Shown one piece after another: positions 39,501 through 52,400 of a stretch of 64,000 bases of DNA. The DNA comes from Dirofilaria immitis. Its lineage: Eukaryota; Nematoda; Chromadorea; Rhabditida; Onchocercidae. Position numbers and translations under genes: made by a program. The notes beneath the pieces were generated by a model. It ran no database searches and was not told the DNA's origin. It worked only from the letters and a program-made list of their open reading frames with translations. Each line of letters begins with the position of its first letter. Position 1 is the first letter of the stretch. The stretch lies in NCBI GenBank assembly GCA_024305405.1, contig JAKNDB010000105.1, positions 496,001-560,000 of the forward strand. The letters are read 5' to 3'.

Positions 39501-42500
39501 AAGAAATTCTCAATAATTTGAAAATTTGAAAGATAAATCAGTAAAAGTATCTATGATACACTAAAAAAACTAAAATGTAAAAATTGATTTGTTCAAAAAT
39601 TGAATTCGAAATAAAATTTGGATATCCTTCAAAAATACTTTGGAATTTTGGTAATAATTATTATCGTATCTCAGTAACATAGAAAATAATTCACAAGTTC
39701 AAAAAATCAGTGAAACACCAATGGATGTTTGTCTTCATTTTTAATTCAGAAAATTTATATACTTTTTACTACTTAAAGATTAAATAGAAATAGTGACCAG
39801 GAAATAAAAGGAGATATGATAACAGCGATTGATATTAAATATCAGTAGATCTTATTTCCACGATTTATTTTGATTCAAGAAAATATGGAATGTTTATTTA
39901 TGATGATATATTTTAGTCCCGATTTTCCTTTGGCAATAGTTTGCTTTCAAATTCCTTTGGGAGATTGTTTGGCGATGGGCCCAAAAAAATGAGATGATTT
40001 GATATATCTCCGGGAAATATAATAACCGCTTTCCATTAATAAAATCATGGAATATTCAAGAAAAGGAATATCCAAGAAAAGGATTATCAGGAATATATTC
40101 AATAATGTATTTTTTCAGAATGAATTAAATGAGAGAATACAAGGATGCTGGCTGAAATATTGATTCTCCTATCTTCTTAGTATATTTTTTTCCTGATAAC
40201 TAAATAGTCAATAGTTATTTTGGCAATTACCAGCATCAATAAGAAATGCATTATTTAATACATAGTTTTTATCATCTATTTGTAGTTATTTTGAATATCA
40301 ATAGTTTACAAATAAGATTGCAGAAGGCTTGGGAAGGAAGAAAAAGTCCGTCACCTATGCGAAAATGGCAATGACACTTAATTCGCTTGAAAAGGAAGAA
40401 ATGTAAACAACTAATTTAGAGAAGGAATTATTTGTCTTTATCCAGTAAGTAAGAAGAGAGAAAGTTTGGCCAAATAAATGAAGTCTTTTACGACTTTATT
40501 ATACAAATTGGCTTTTACGATCAGAACAATAAAAAAATAAATTTATATTATTTTAGCTTGTGATCAATAGCAATTTGTTACGATGAGAAGGAACAAATTT
40601 CTTAAGCAATGAATAAAAAAGAATAATTTTCATCGTACATTAGGCGAATGAAGGAATTTTGAATCAGAGAGTGGGAAAACAAAAAAACTGACCTAAATAA
40701 TTACATTTGCGATTTCGTCTTCCTCTTTTCGAGGTCCAACTTATTTTGATAGTGTGATTGAGATCTTTTTTCTTCATTCACTTTCAGAAATTCTATTCGT
40801 GAAGCTTTTAGTACTTGAGAAAAAAATAGATATTGCTGGTCGAAGTTCTTAGAAAAGCAATCATTCTTTTTCTTGAACAGTTTATCCAGTAAACACCAAA
40901 TGATGTGTGACAGGTACTAAAATTTTATTTGATGAAAAGTGCCTCAATTTTTCTGCATATTAGTCTAACCGAGCAATTTATAAAATTTGGATTTAAAATT
41001 TTTTTGAAAGTTAAGTTAATTTTCTTCGTTTCTCGATCTGTTTTGTTTTTACTTTTTTATCTAAGCTTTTAGTTCTATAAACTTTACGATGCTTCTTTTT
41101 GCACTCAAACGATGGGGTGTTTCTACAATTATCTTTGCCTCATCAGTTTCCAATAAACATCCTTTTATTCACCATTAAATATTTGGATAACTACAATTTG
41201 TAAATTATTTGCAGTAAAATTTAAATATTTTAGGAAATGATTGGTTATTGAATTGCATAGTTTGAATTTTACAATACGATGTTACAGATGATCAATATAG
41301 TAAGCAACGAAAAAATGATAAACGATAAAATGAAAAGAAAGATATCTCGCCAGATTTTGATCAATGTGAAGTTGCAGACAATAACAGCCAAACTAATATC
41401 ACTAAATTAATTTTATGCCAGAGATCTGAAAAAGTTTACGATCTGTGCCACGCATATCGTGTTATTGGATCTCGCAGTATGATCAAAGCCCAAAGATTAT
41501 GGAAAGACAGTTCCATTTTTTTCTCTTTGTCAAAATATAGCGGACCACGGTTAGCCTAAAAATCATATGGATAGGCTTCAAAATATCAGCGATCATGCGA
41601 ATTGATAAGTTGATAATGCGCTAAATAACATATTTCATAATCGAACCTTAAACTAATTTAATATTTAGATGATTAAAAGTGGATATAATTAGGTTGAGAA
41701 CTATAATTAAATTTATTAAATAATTCATTGTTTTGCTATCAAAAATGGAAATTTTAAGGAAACGAATGAACAACACAGAAGAGTAAGATGTGCTCTTTTA
41801 TTTATGATAAATTGCACTTGAAGCAGCATAAGTGTGACAGAAATGGAAGTGATAAGCCAAATATGATGAAAGAAATTTTTCTTCAGATTGATATTATTAA
41901 TAATAATATCTAAGAAGACAACGAAACAGAGCGGTAATTCTTAAATGATAAACATTACCAGCCTCTGAATGGCACAGTTAGGGATCAGTTTCATTCTGCC
42001 ATGCAGAAACTTTCTCTTAAATTATTTCTACAGAATGACTGCTGACTGATAGATGACTTGATTGATTCCTGATGAATTATTTCAGCGCTTATCTATCTCA
42101 ATCAATTTATGAAATCCTTTATTTTTAAAGGTGCTTACTTATCCTCTATCAGTTATCAAAAGCATACATAAGAAACATTTGTTTTGGAATGCATCCAAAT
42201 GAAAGATTGGAAAGCCATCATTGTCATGGATCAGGAAATTTGAAAGCAACACTATGTTCGTTGAAATAATGGATTTAATTTAATTTGAATTAATTAAAAT
42301 AAAATGAAATAAGGGACTGTATATTCAAAGATAACATTAGATGGACAAGAGGTTATAGGTAAAACAGAAATGAAATAGGCGGAAGACATCGTTGGATTGT
42401 AAACAACAACCAATATGAAGTATTTACTCCTCGTTATAAATCAGCAATGCGGATTAAAATGTCAATTTGTCATCCTCTTTTCTGTTCTATTTCGTAAAAT

Positions 42501-44936
42501 TGAGTTAATAAGTTTCTGCAACTAAAACTCCACATTCTTGAATTCCTAACATCTCTCCATATTAATCGTTAATAGCGGAATTTTTGCTGACTATTGAATC
42601 TTTTAACTACTGATATCTCTGTATGATAGAGATTTATTTGTTCCAGAATGTCATTATTCACACTTTTTAGTTCAAAATATTTTTTGCCTGATCAAAGTTT
42701 TGATATTATTTTTCATTTTCTTATTATCGTTTTTTCTTCTATTATATTCAAATTATTAGCTATATAAAATATCGAAGGGAGAAGAATTAATGTTATAAAT
42801 TGATATTGGGAACAGAGAATGAAAACTAATAGAAAAAGGACAACAATGAGAAGCTTAAATAACTTACAGGACCATTTGAATGACATCCAACTGGTCAGTG
42901 GTCATTCGAAGAAATTAGATTATATATACTTAAAATTAAGTTTGTGTCATTTCTTATGATATTTATTTGAAATATACACAGATCTTTTTTAAATTAAATG
43001 GATGGGTCACTCTACCAGTTAATTTCGTCTTCAGACTTTTGGAGCATTTAATGCACATTAGCTGATCCATCGTTTTATCAAATGATTTTTCTGTTTTGAG
43101 TTTTTGATTACTTCGAGATACTAATGCATTGTCTACTTCTAATGGCTCGCCATTGCAATTTTTCCTGAAATATTCCTCATTTTAATCATCCTAACATAAG
43201 ATCAGTAGTAGCACTATATTTTCAGTTAATTTCATCCAAAATCACGAAAAAAATCAAAAAATTTCTCTGATCAAGAATGAAAGAATCATCGCTTTTAAAT
43301 TAAATTAGAAATAGTTTGAAATATTGCGACTTCATTATTGAGGATATTGAGCCGCAGAAAATATCGCTTTAACCAATTTCATTTTGATGACGATTTTTTT
43401 AAATGACCATTTTCTACCTTTTCAATTTAATACTATTTTATACTTATATGAAACAGTTCGTATTCCATTGCTTGTCTACAACACATAAATTCTCTTCAGG
43501 AATTCAACAACTTCAATTTCTTGTGGTGAAAAAATTTTGAATTTAAAATTCAAAAACGACTGATTACCTGCCACAGATTTTGTTGGAAATATATTTTGAG
43601 AAAATTGGGATGTATAAAAGAACTTATCTCAAGTATGAATTTCACTTGTACATAAACGTGATTATACGTCTAAACGAATTATGACATCAATTACATAAGC
43701 GCACAAGAGATCACTTTTCTTTCATTTAGAAGCATCTCATGAAAATCAAAAATTGATGAAAATATTTAAGAACGTTTTTGTTTGCTCGTACAGAGTTAAG
43801 TTAATGTACCTTCCTATCAAAGGAGTGAATTCTACTCAATTACCAACGACGAAATAATAAACTTCATGAAAATTTTAGCACCATTTTTTATGTTGTCACC
43901 TACGGTCAAATGTTTATGTTATCATCTACTTAAAAAAATTGAAATTATGAAGAACATAACACGTATCTCAAATTTCGGTACTTTTTGATGTAAGAAGTGA
44001 AAAATTCGCCTTGTACAGAATCTCAGCATGCTTTATATCAAAGATTTGAGAACTGAATAAAACATCATCACTAAGCAATTGGAACTTGTATTCATGTATT
44101 TTTCGCAGACAGTAATTGAAATTTCATGTGTTAGATGGTGGTAAAAAAATCAGAACTGTTCTGAGAGTGGCTTATGGATATAGCAGCAGAAATTCATTTC
44201 CCAAATGCAATCGAAATTTTTTGCTTTATTTTAAGTACATTTGCGTATTTGACAAATCATTTTATAAAAATAAAATATGTGAAGCTTTCAATAAAATTCC
44301 AAGTCGTACAGTACATCATTTACGATAGTTAAAATTTTAAACTCATTTGTTTCGGGACAATATTCTTTTGAATAGAAAAGAAAAAATAATACAGATAGAC
44401 ATTATAGCTAATATTTCAAAATCATTAATTTTCTTTCGTTATAAACTTTATATTAACAATCAAATTCCAATTAAATTCAAACTAAAATAGATATTTTGTG
44501 CTGAACGGCAAATCAGTGCAGGATTTTAATTAAAATATCACTTACAGTTAAGCAAATAACTAGAACGAGATATACTAGTTGAAAAAGTAGATCAATAAAT
44601 ATGAAACATAAAGCAATGAATTTCTTTTAATTCTAAATAGAAAGTGAAATCTAGAGAGATATTCTAGCTCATAAATTTCAAAATTTACTTTAGCTGGTTT
44701 TTTCTTTTCACTGTTCCTTTTTGTGGCCCTGCTAGAATTTAGTTTCTTATCTGCAAAGCAACAACATGATAAAAAATGTTATGCTGAAACTACTAAAACA
44801 GAAAAAAAATACCTGCTATAAAGTACATCAGAAGGACAACATGTATATAAATAAATGGTATCATATAATTTTTGGCAAGCATTCACCCATAAAAGTTCAA
44901 TAAAGAAAAAATAAATAAACCTAGCATAATTCAACC
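36557..44936. other. 8.4-kb gene-poor region
   Basis: No gene, RNA or repeat family was recognised. The short ORFs here (for example 37803-38012 minus, 38855-39064 plus, 44116-44328 plus) have no motif, exon borders or composition that separates them from AT-rich background. The start should hold the neprilysin promoter. Confidence 0.5.
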
Positions 44937-47900
44937 TTACTTAGAATAATACAGTTTTTCCAACACTACCAACTGTGCATTGAATTTTGTGACAGGCCAA
45001 TAGTATGGGAACCATTGCATTCTTCTCAACTCAACTCCTCTGAAAAAATAGGCTTATAAGTGAAAACCTTTCTCAAGCATTAAAGATATTTTCAGAGCTT
45101 TAAACAAATTGCTGATACATTTTTAGTTTGAAAATTCTAAGAATTTCAATTGTAAATAAAACAATCAGAAGTCGTGAACTGTTAAAATTATAAAAATTTA
45201 AAAGCAATAAATTAATACAAATAGCAGAAAAAGTTACTGGAATGCTTCAACATTATATAAAATATGATGAGTGGAAAAAAGTTTGATGCGGTACAGTTGA
45301 CGATATCAGGTTCCATATACGAACCAATCAACAAAAAATCGAATCTTGCAAGGTGTGATACTTCCAAATTCTCAGTTTTATTGTACCTGTACATTCAAGA
45401 AAATAATTTGTAACGCTGCAAACACTGCCTTCTTTAAACCAGCTTACATTTCATTATTCAAATTCTGACTTGAAATTTCGCAATATGTATATGCATATGT
45501 TTACTATTACATTTTAATCACTTGAAACATTGAAGTCGTTTCAGAGAGGCCGGAATCATCTGAATTTAAATGCGCTATTTTTCATGTTACGCAAATATTA
45601 ATGCAAACCCTAATAGTTGTTTTATGTTTTATGATCTAAATTGTTCCTATAATTCGTTTTCCTATTATGTATGCCTATGTTCATTTTAGTACTAGAAGTT
45701 CAACATAATTTTTATTAAATTACTTACTCCCAAGCATCATACCATTGCAAGAATCGACTGGCACCAGTCTGTGCAGCATAGTTATCGATATGGACGGAAA
45801 CTGGCTTATTTCGATCGGAATGTCGCAAATACTAAGAAAACATTAACACAAAAAAATTATCGGTAATAAAGGCCTTACTGAAAGCAAGTTCCTGCACCAC
45901 GAAACTTTTTCGATTTATATTATATCATTTTTTCAATGGCCACTTTTTTCCTGATTTCTCAGTCCCAAAGTTTTTATGTTAAAATGCGACATAATATTAT
46001 TTGATATTACTTTCATCAACGGTAGCTATGTCCACATTATCATTATATATGGTACAATAATTTGAAACAGCAATAAAATAATTTAAGAGAATAGATTCAT
46101 AGAAACTGTCATAACAGAACTACGATTCTAAGAAATCTATGAAAAAATACTTGTAGATAGGTTAGTGCTTCGCCGCCAGGATAATTTCGAGAACTTGCAA
46201 GCAAGAAAAAGGAAGTACTGATAACATTTATGATCAAGTGTAACATTATTCCAACAGCCATTAACAATCCGAACATCGATTTCCGGCGATTGATCCAAAT
46301 AAAAAAAAAGACAGTCATAAAATCTGTTAAAAAACAGCGTGCTGTGATTAACAAGATCTTCCCCATTTATCACAAAAACGATATTTCTCAAAATAACAAC
46401 CTTATAATCATTTTGAAACAACCATAGTTATAATTTAAAAATTAACTTACATTCTTGCACAGAACACTGCTGATGAAACATTCAAAAGCGGCAATGTATA
46501 AATAATAAACCGAAGTTCTTTATGGGGAAGAAACGAATACAAAAAATGTAGCAGACAACAGGCATTAAAATTGCCAATAAACGACGATCTGAAAGCAAGT
46601 AAATTTATAGCTTCGATAAGGGTTCATATATACTGAATACTACATGCATGCACAACAGATAAAACTCACAAAATACAAAATACTTCTTCAAGCAATTTAA
46701 TGGCAAATTTTGAATAACAGAACACTAACGTGATTGGAGGTCTTAAAGGTTCAGAAAGGTATTTAACTTTTGGTACAAATAGAGGTGAAGTAAATTTCAA
46801 TCACTTACCGATCAATGCACCTAAAAATACTAGAGGAGTTGAAGCAAACATTGCTCGTGGAATTGCGGAATAAAAATACCAGAAGTAAGGCAGAACCTGT
46901 GAAGAACAAATGATGTACCAGAAAATTACTGAATTCCTATTAAAGAATTCTTTAAAAAGAATTAATCTTTTTAACTTTTAAAATATTTCAAATCCGGAAG
47001 TCGTCAATTCTGATTTTCCATCTTTATTTATTTTAAATTTCAGTAATTCTCTTGTGATGCAAAATTTATTGATTATAAACCGAAAATTAGAGTTTACGCC
47101 ATATTCGTGACTTCTGTTCAGTATAACATTGAACCACCATACTTCACCTTCAGGCCATACCTTTCGTCCCCACAAAAAAGAATCTATTGGCACAGATATA
47201 CCTAAATATTCGTACTTTTTGTGTAAGCATTCAGAAAAGTCCAGAAAAATTTAACGACCTTACTGTATTAAAACAAATTTTTTATGCAATAATTTAGAAA
47301 TTATTAGGAATTGCCAGCACATTTAAATTAGTACAAATACAAAAAGTAAATAAAATATGTAAATTATTAACCTAAAGTAAGCACAGCAACAAACAAGCAC
47401 TGAACAATTGCACCGTTCCATCCAAAGAGAGGTAGTTGGTGTGTTAAAATAGGAACTATAAAAATACAGCCAAAAAGCAGAGTCAGTTCACATCGAAACA
47501 AAAGTATGAAAACTGTAGCAATTCGTGCTGCAAATAACCACTGTCCATCCAGAATTTTCTGATAGGTCCAAAGTACTAAAGTTCGGAAATCAAAAAAATT
47601 AAATGCCAAGAAAATAAGAATAAAACAATCAACCATAACTTTCCAATCAAGCTTAAATACTAAGTATAAAAATCGAAACAGAGTCACAGGGAAGATGGAA
47701 AAATTCTTACCCCAAGTAAAGCAAATGTATTTGGAAGAGGCCTGGAACAATAGAACATAAAGTGGAACTGCGTCGCTACAATCAGCCTGAAATTTTCTTT
47801 CCAATCCACGAAAAAATTACCGAATAAGCAATATATTTATCGACTCCAATTTCGATAGTTGTTCCGCATGTTAAGTACGTCTTGAGAATAAAAAAGAAAA

Positions 47901-48919
47901 AAATTTAAACTTTTGAAAATCTCAGGACGCAACAACGTATGAAAATCTGGAATAAATTAGAACTCCAAACTATGTTATTTTCTACCAAATCTTAATCTAT
48001 ATTAAAAAATTAAACCTATTGCCCGATGCGGCTTTTGCTTCTAACAATTGCCAATTTTGAATTTTAAATACAAATCAACATAAGAAAAATACCTCAAAAA
48101 TCTCCTGACAATCCGCCGAACTTCTTATCAATCCGTTCAGCAAACTGACTAAATGCGAATAAAATTGTTAGACCAAGCAGAAGTCTCACTAAAATATGCT
48201 TCTCTTGAAAAATATTTTTTGCAGATATTTTACAAAAGTTAAGGTAATGAACAATTTTAGCAACCAAAATAATACTATTATCATTAAACTTGAAACGAAC
48301 CACAGTACAAAATCCAAAGCTTTCCAATATTATGACACTTGAAATAATTGACTACAGGAAAAAGTGGAGTACTGACTGCAATGGCGCCCATGAAAGTACG
48401 TGGCACCACTCCGGGAAATTCACGATGGTCATACTGAAAATGGAAATTCAGAGATTCCAACATGAAAATTGCAACTGTGGAGCTAAATCTCTTAAAATAA
48501 TCACAAATTTCATTTAACACAATATGATACACAGAAGCTTTTGAAGTAACTCATAATTTGAAAAGTCTCAGTGAAGTAATCATGGCTATTTTAGTGGTGA
48601 TGCATCTGAATGATGATTTCATTACACTGTTTGCTAATAAAATATAGGGTTAATATAAAATAAAACTTCATTATTACATAACTGAATTATCCATTAAAAT
48701 ATCGGATAGCATTTCCATTTATAGGTTTCATATAAATTATAAGACAATAATGTTTTTTTTTCAAAAACTTACTTTGGTAAAATTGAATCGATGATATAAG
48801 ATGTCATGGATAGCTTGTATATTGAAACTTTCTTCAACTTTCGTGTAGGGTGCAATTATTACGTGCAGTACACACAATGTTACCAGAAGCCATTCTGAGA
48901 GCCGTTTATTCCTACTCAT
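44937..48919 (-). CDS. alg-12: ALG12 alpha-1,6-mannosyltransferase
   Basis: Twelve exons in transcript order: 48773-48919 (ATG), 48301-48433, 48093-48203, 47711-47786, about 47372-47575, 47098-47201, 46809-46896, 46451-46588, 46151-46323, 45728-45831, 45238-45386 and 44937-45039 (TAA). ALG12 is a multi-pass ER protein that adds an alpha-1,6 mannose to the lipid-linked oligosaccharide for N-glycosylation, using dolichol-P-mannose. Family marks in order are [87 protein letters not shown] and [16 protein letters not shown]. Single-base deficits occur at 48096-48100, 47710-47713, 46541-46546 and 45275-45280, each in a homopolymer. One added base restores the expected sequence at each, for example [14 protein letters not shown]. 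The frame near the A9 run at 46301-46309 is also unclear. The gene is otherwise complete. Confidence 0.93.
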
Positions 48920-49434
48920 CGCTCACAAGCGTAGATTAGATTCTTAATTTAAATTATTGACATTTAAATATAAAAGTTCAAATTCGAATAAATTGGGTAG
49001 AACCGAAGTCAGTAGAATACATTTTAATTTACACATAGAACAAAATTATTTGCAGCAAATATTTTATTATTTCCATTATAAAAAGGCAACAATAAAAAAC
49101 ATTCCGTTTCATCATCAAGAGCTATAAATATGAAATGATACAAATCATTTTTTTTAAATTTCGTTCATTTGTAGATTAACTTGTTCAGGTTCAACTGTTT
49201 GAAATCTATTCTGTTCAATCTTTTGTTATTATACTCTAAATTTAGAAGATCGATTGTTTTATTCACTAATTTTTCTCTAATTTCATTCCACAGTTTTCTT
49301 CATTAAACATTGTTTTTAAAAAAATTTTGAATTTAAAAAATTTTTAAGCTTTGACATAATGAACGAAAATAAGTGACCACTAAAATCTTTCTTTATAAAA
49401 ACACTACGCCTTTTGTATAACATGCAATATTTAA
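48920..49434. other. Short gap between ALG12 and ValRS genes
   Basis: About 0.5 kb of AT-rich sequence between co-directional minus-strand genes. No exon is seen. There is no clear TTTCAG acceptor directly before the ALG12 ATG, so trans-splicing of ALG12 is not evident from sequence. Confidence 0.5.
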
Positions 49435-52400
49435 TCAAAACGCTTCCAATCTTTTGATTAAGACTCCTAATTTTGAGATTTCCTCCATTACAGTATTTAA
49501 TGCCACATTTGCCTGCAATGAATAACAATAAGAAAATAAAATTATGATAGTAAAATGAATTACGATGATGAAAAAAAAATCTCTATAATTCTAGCAAACT
49601 ATTTATCCATCAAAGACAATTAATCTAAAAATCGTAAGTTTTTTTCCGAAAAACTGGTTTCCTAAAAATCTAAAAACGAAGAAAGCCATTTTGCAGATTT
49701 TCAAAATTCATATGATTACTTGCGAAATTTTCCGGTGGTGGCTTTCCATTAAATCATCTCTGGTTGCACTTCTAGCTAATTTATCATGCTTGTCAATTTG
49801 GTGCAAAAATTGTCCTTTCCTTTTCTCTGCTTTCTGTAGCCGCCTCAATAATTCTTTCTTGACTAAAGAACTATAATCACCCTGAAAAAAATTTATACCT
49901 GGAATAATTAATTAAAGAATGTATCATTAAATAGAAGATTCAAAATTCGATTTCTATTGTAATCGTTCAAGACTTTCATTTCACGCACCGCAATAATAAC
50001 ATGGATTTCTGCTGAATAACCATGCACTGGAAAAGGAAGACAGTAATTACTGTTTTCTTCAGACACTGTCGAAAAGAGTGAGACGTTACAAAGTTCTTGA
50101 ATAATAGTCCGGAAATTTTTCAGCTCGCAATTTTCTCCATAACAAGCTACTAAAAATGAGCGAAATATGAAGACTTTATATTTGAGAAAAAACAAACAAA
50201 AAAGATTAATGATGAAAACTCTCTTAAATGATTGAATAACGCAGAGAAAAAAGTTATGAAAAGGATGGTTCATTAGAAAACAATACCTTGTAAAGTGTTT
50301 TTGCAGAAATTCGAAATTGTGCCCGGATAGACCTTATAGCTTTAACAACTTCCAGTACAAAAGACATATCTTGTTCAAGTTTTTTATCGATAAAATAAGG
50401 CTTCGAATCCTAAAAATCTTTCTAATAATAGGCAAAAATTCTGAAACAGCTCTTTAGAGGAATAAATCCAAAAATGTGAGATAAAAAAGATACAAGCAAA
50501 TAAAATTACCACCTTTGAGCTAAATACAAAGGTTCTATTATCTTTTTCTCGTTTGACGCGATCAAATAGATATTGGCTCACAAAAGGCATGAAAATCGAA
50601 AGATGAATCAGCGATTTTTCAGTAACATCATGCAAAATTTCAGCAACTACCTTCAACCTTGGATAGTCCTTTAACCAAAGTGCTTTTTTGTTGTCTCCTG
50701 AATAATACGGTTAATAAATGTCCAATTTTTGCTTACACGAAAGCTAACTTCATCAAAGGGAATAAATTAGTTTTTAAGCTTATAGAATTTGGAAAAATCG
50801 GAGAAGGTCCATAAACAATATTTCTCGAATCTTTGGAATTCAATTCATATAAATCTATTTTAACAAAAACTGAAAAGAAACTCACAATATAAACATCACA
50901 CAGATCATTACAAAAAATCTGTGCAATGCACTGAGAGCTAAATGGGGACAATCTGAATCCATTTTTTCATTCATTATCAATAAAGAACTTTCTAAACGGC
51001 TCTTTATCCAACAATCCTGAAAGTAATATTATGAAATTTATATAAGCTTCAAAATTAGTTAATGATGAATAAAAATTTTATATATATATAATTGATTTTT
51101 GTTACTGAAGATCAATTTTTTCCTAAGCTTAAATACTTGAAGACAAATTAAATTATCCATTTTGAGGTAGTTTTTCGTTTTCTCTGGGGATTTTAAATAT
51201 CATTGCAAATGTTAGATGAGAAAACCAGATAAAAGATAGTTCACTTCAATACGTTCGTTGCAAATTTGATCAGAAACTTCGCAACAATTTCGCCATATTT
51301 CTTCAGCATAATTACAAAGATTCCATAGTTTATTGCAAAATCTGAATTTTTTAATGTTTTAATCAAATTCCTAATTTAGTGGATATTAACATAAAACCTA
51401 TAATAAATATTAAATATTATTAAAATTAACTTGATTTCTCACTTTAAACCTTCCCCAGCTGTTTGTATAATATCGATATTGATATCCATAGCATTAACGT
51501 CATAGCGGAGTAAAGCAAAACGCAAAGCGTCTGGACCATGTCGAGAAATTCCTTCACGAAATCGAGATCGCAACGAACTGGCTGCCATTTCTAAATTTTT
51601 TCGAATTGATTTCACTCGCAAGGTAAGTCTAAATGCTGCTATTTATCATCAATCTAGAAGCAATAGCTAAAACGGAAAAGTATAAATAGAAGTTTACCAT
51701 AAAACATTAATGAAATGAGCTCACTTTTTTCTGTCTCCGAAAGAGAACTTTTGTCAAGACGTTCTAACATTTTTGAAGTGAAATACCATCAACAACATCC
51801 ATTGGATCGATTACATTTCCCAACGATTTACTCATCTTTCTTCCATTTTCATCACGCACTAAACCATGTAACACAACTTTTGGAAACGGCAAATAACCTG
51901 TTAAACTGAAAATTTATTTTGATGACTCTGTGAAAGAGAAATGAAGATCATTCACTCATGGTGTATAGAACAAAGTCAACAAAAATTAAAATAAAAAGTA
52001 TTATAAAATTTTAAAATTAATGATTCCTATGCATTTGATTAAAAAAAAAAACCTATAGCAAACTACAATCATTCGCGCTACCCAAAATCCAACAATGTCG
52101 TATCCAGTTTCAAGTAAAGATAATGGAATGCGGTCAATTTGTTTTCTTGGCCACCCTGCAAATAATAACTTAGTTTCCTAGAAAATTAACAAAATATTTG
52201 CAATAATTATGCGACCCGATCAAAACTATAGGCATTTATACGCAAATATATGACGTCCATCGAACAGGAAAAATTTTAAATGAAAAGCTTACCAGATGTA
52301 ACGATAGGAATAAGTGATGAACAAAACCATGTATCCAAAACATCTTTGTCCTGTTCCAGATCCATTTTTGATTTGATCTCACCACAGATATGCAACGCTT

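Noticed and set aside
46137..46427. Overlapping ORFs on both strands around 46.2 kb
   Set aside because: Only the frame with WINRRKS and NYPGGEAL matches ALG12; the rest are shadows.
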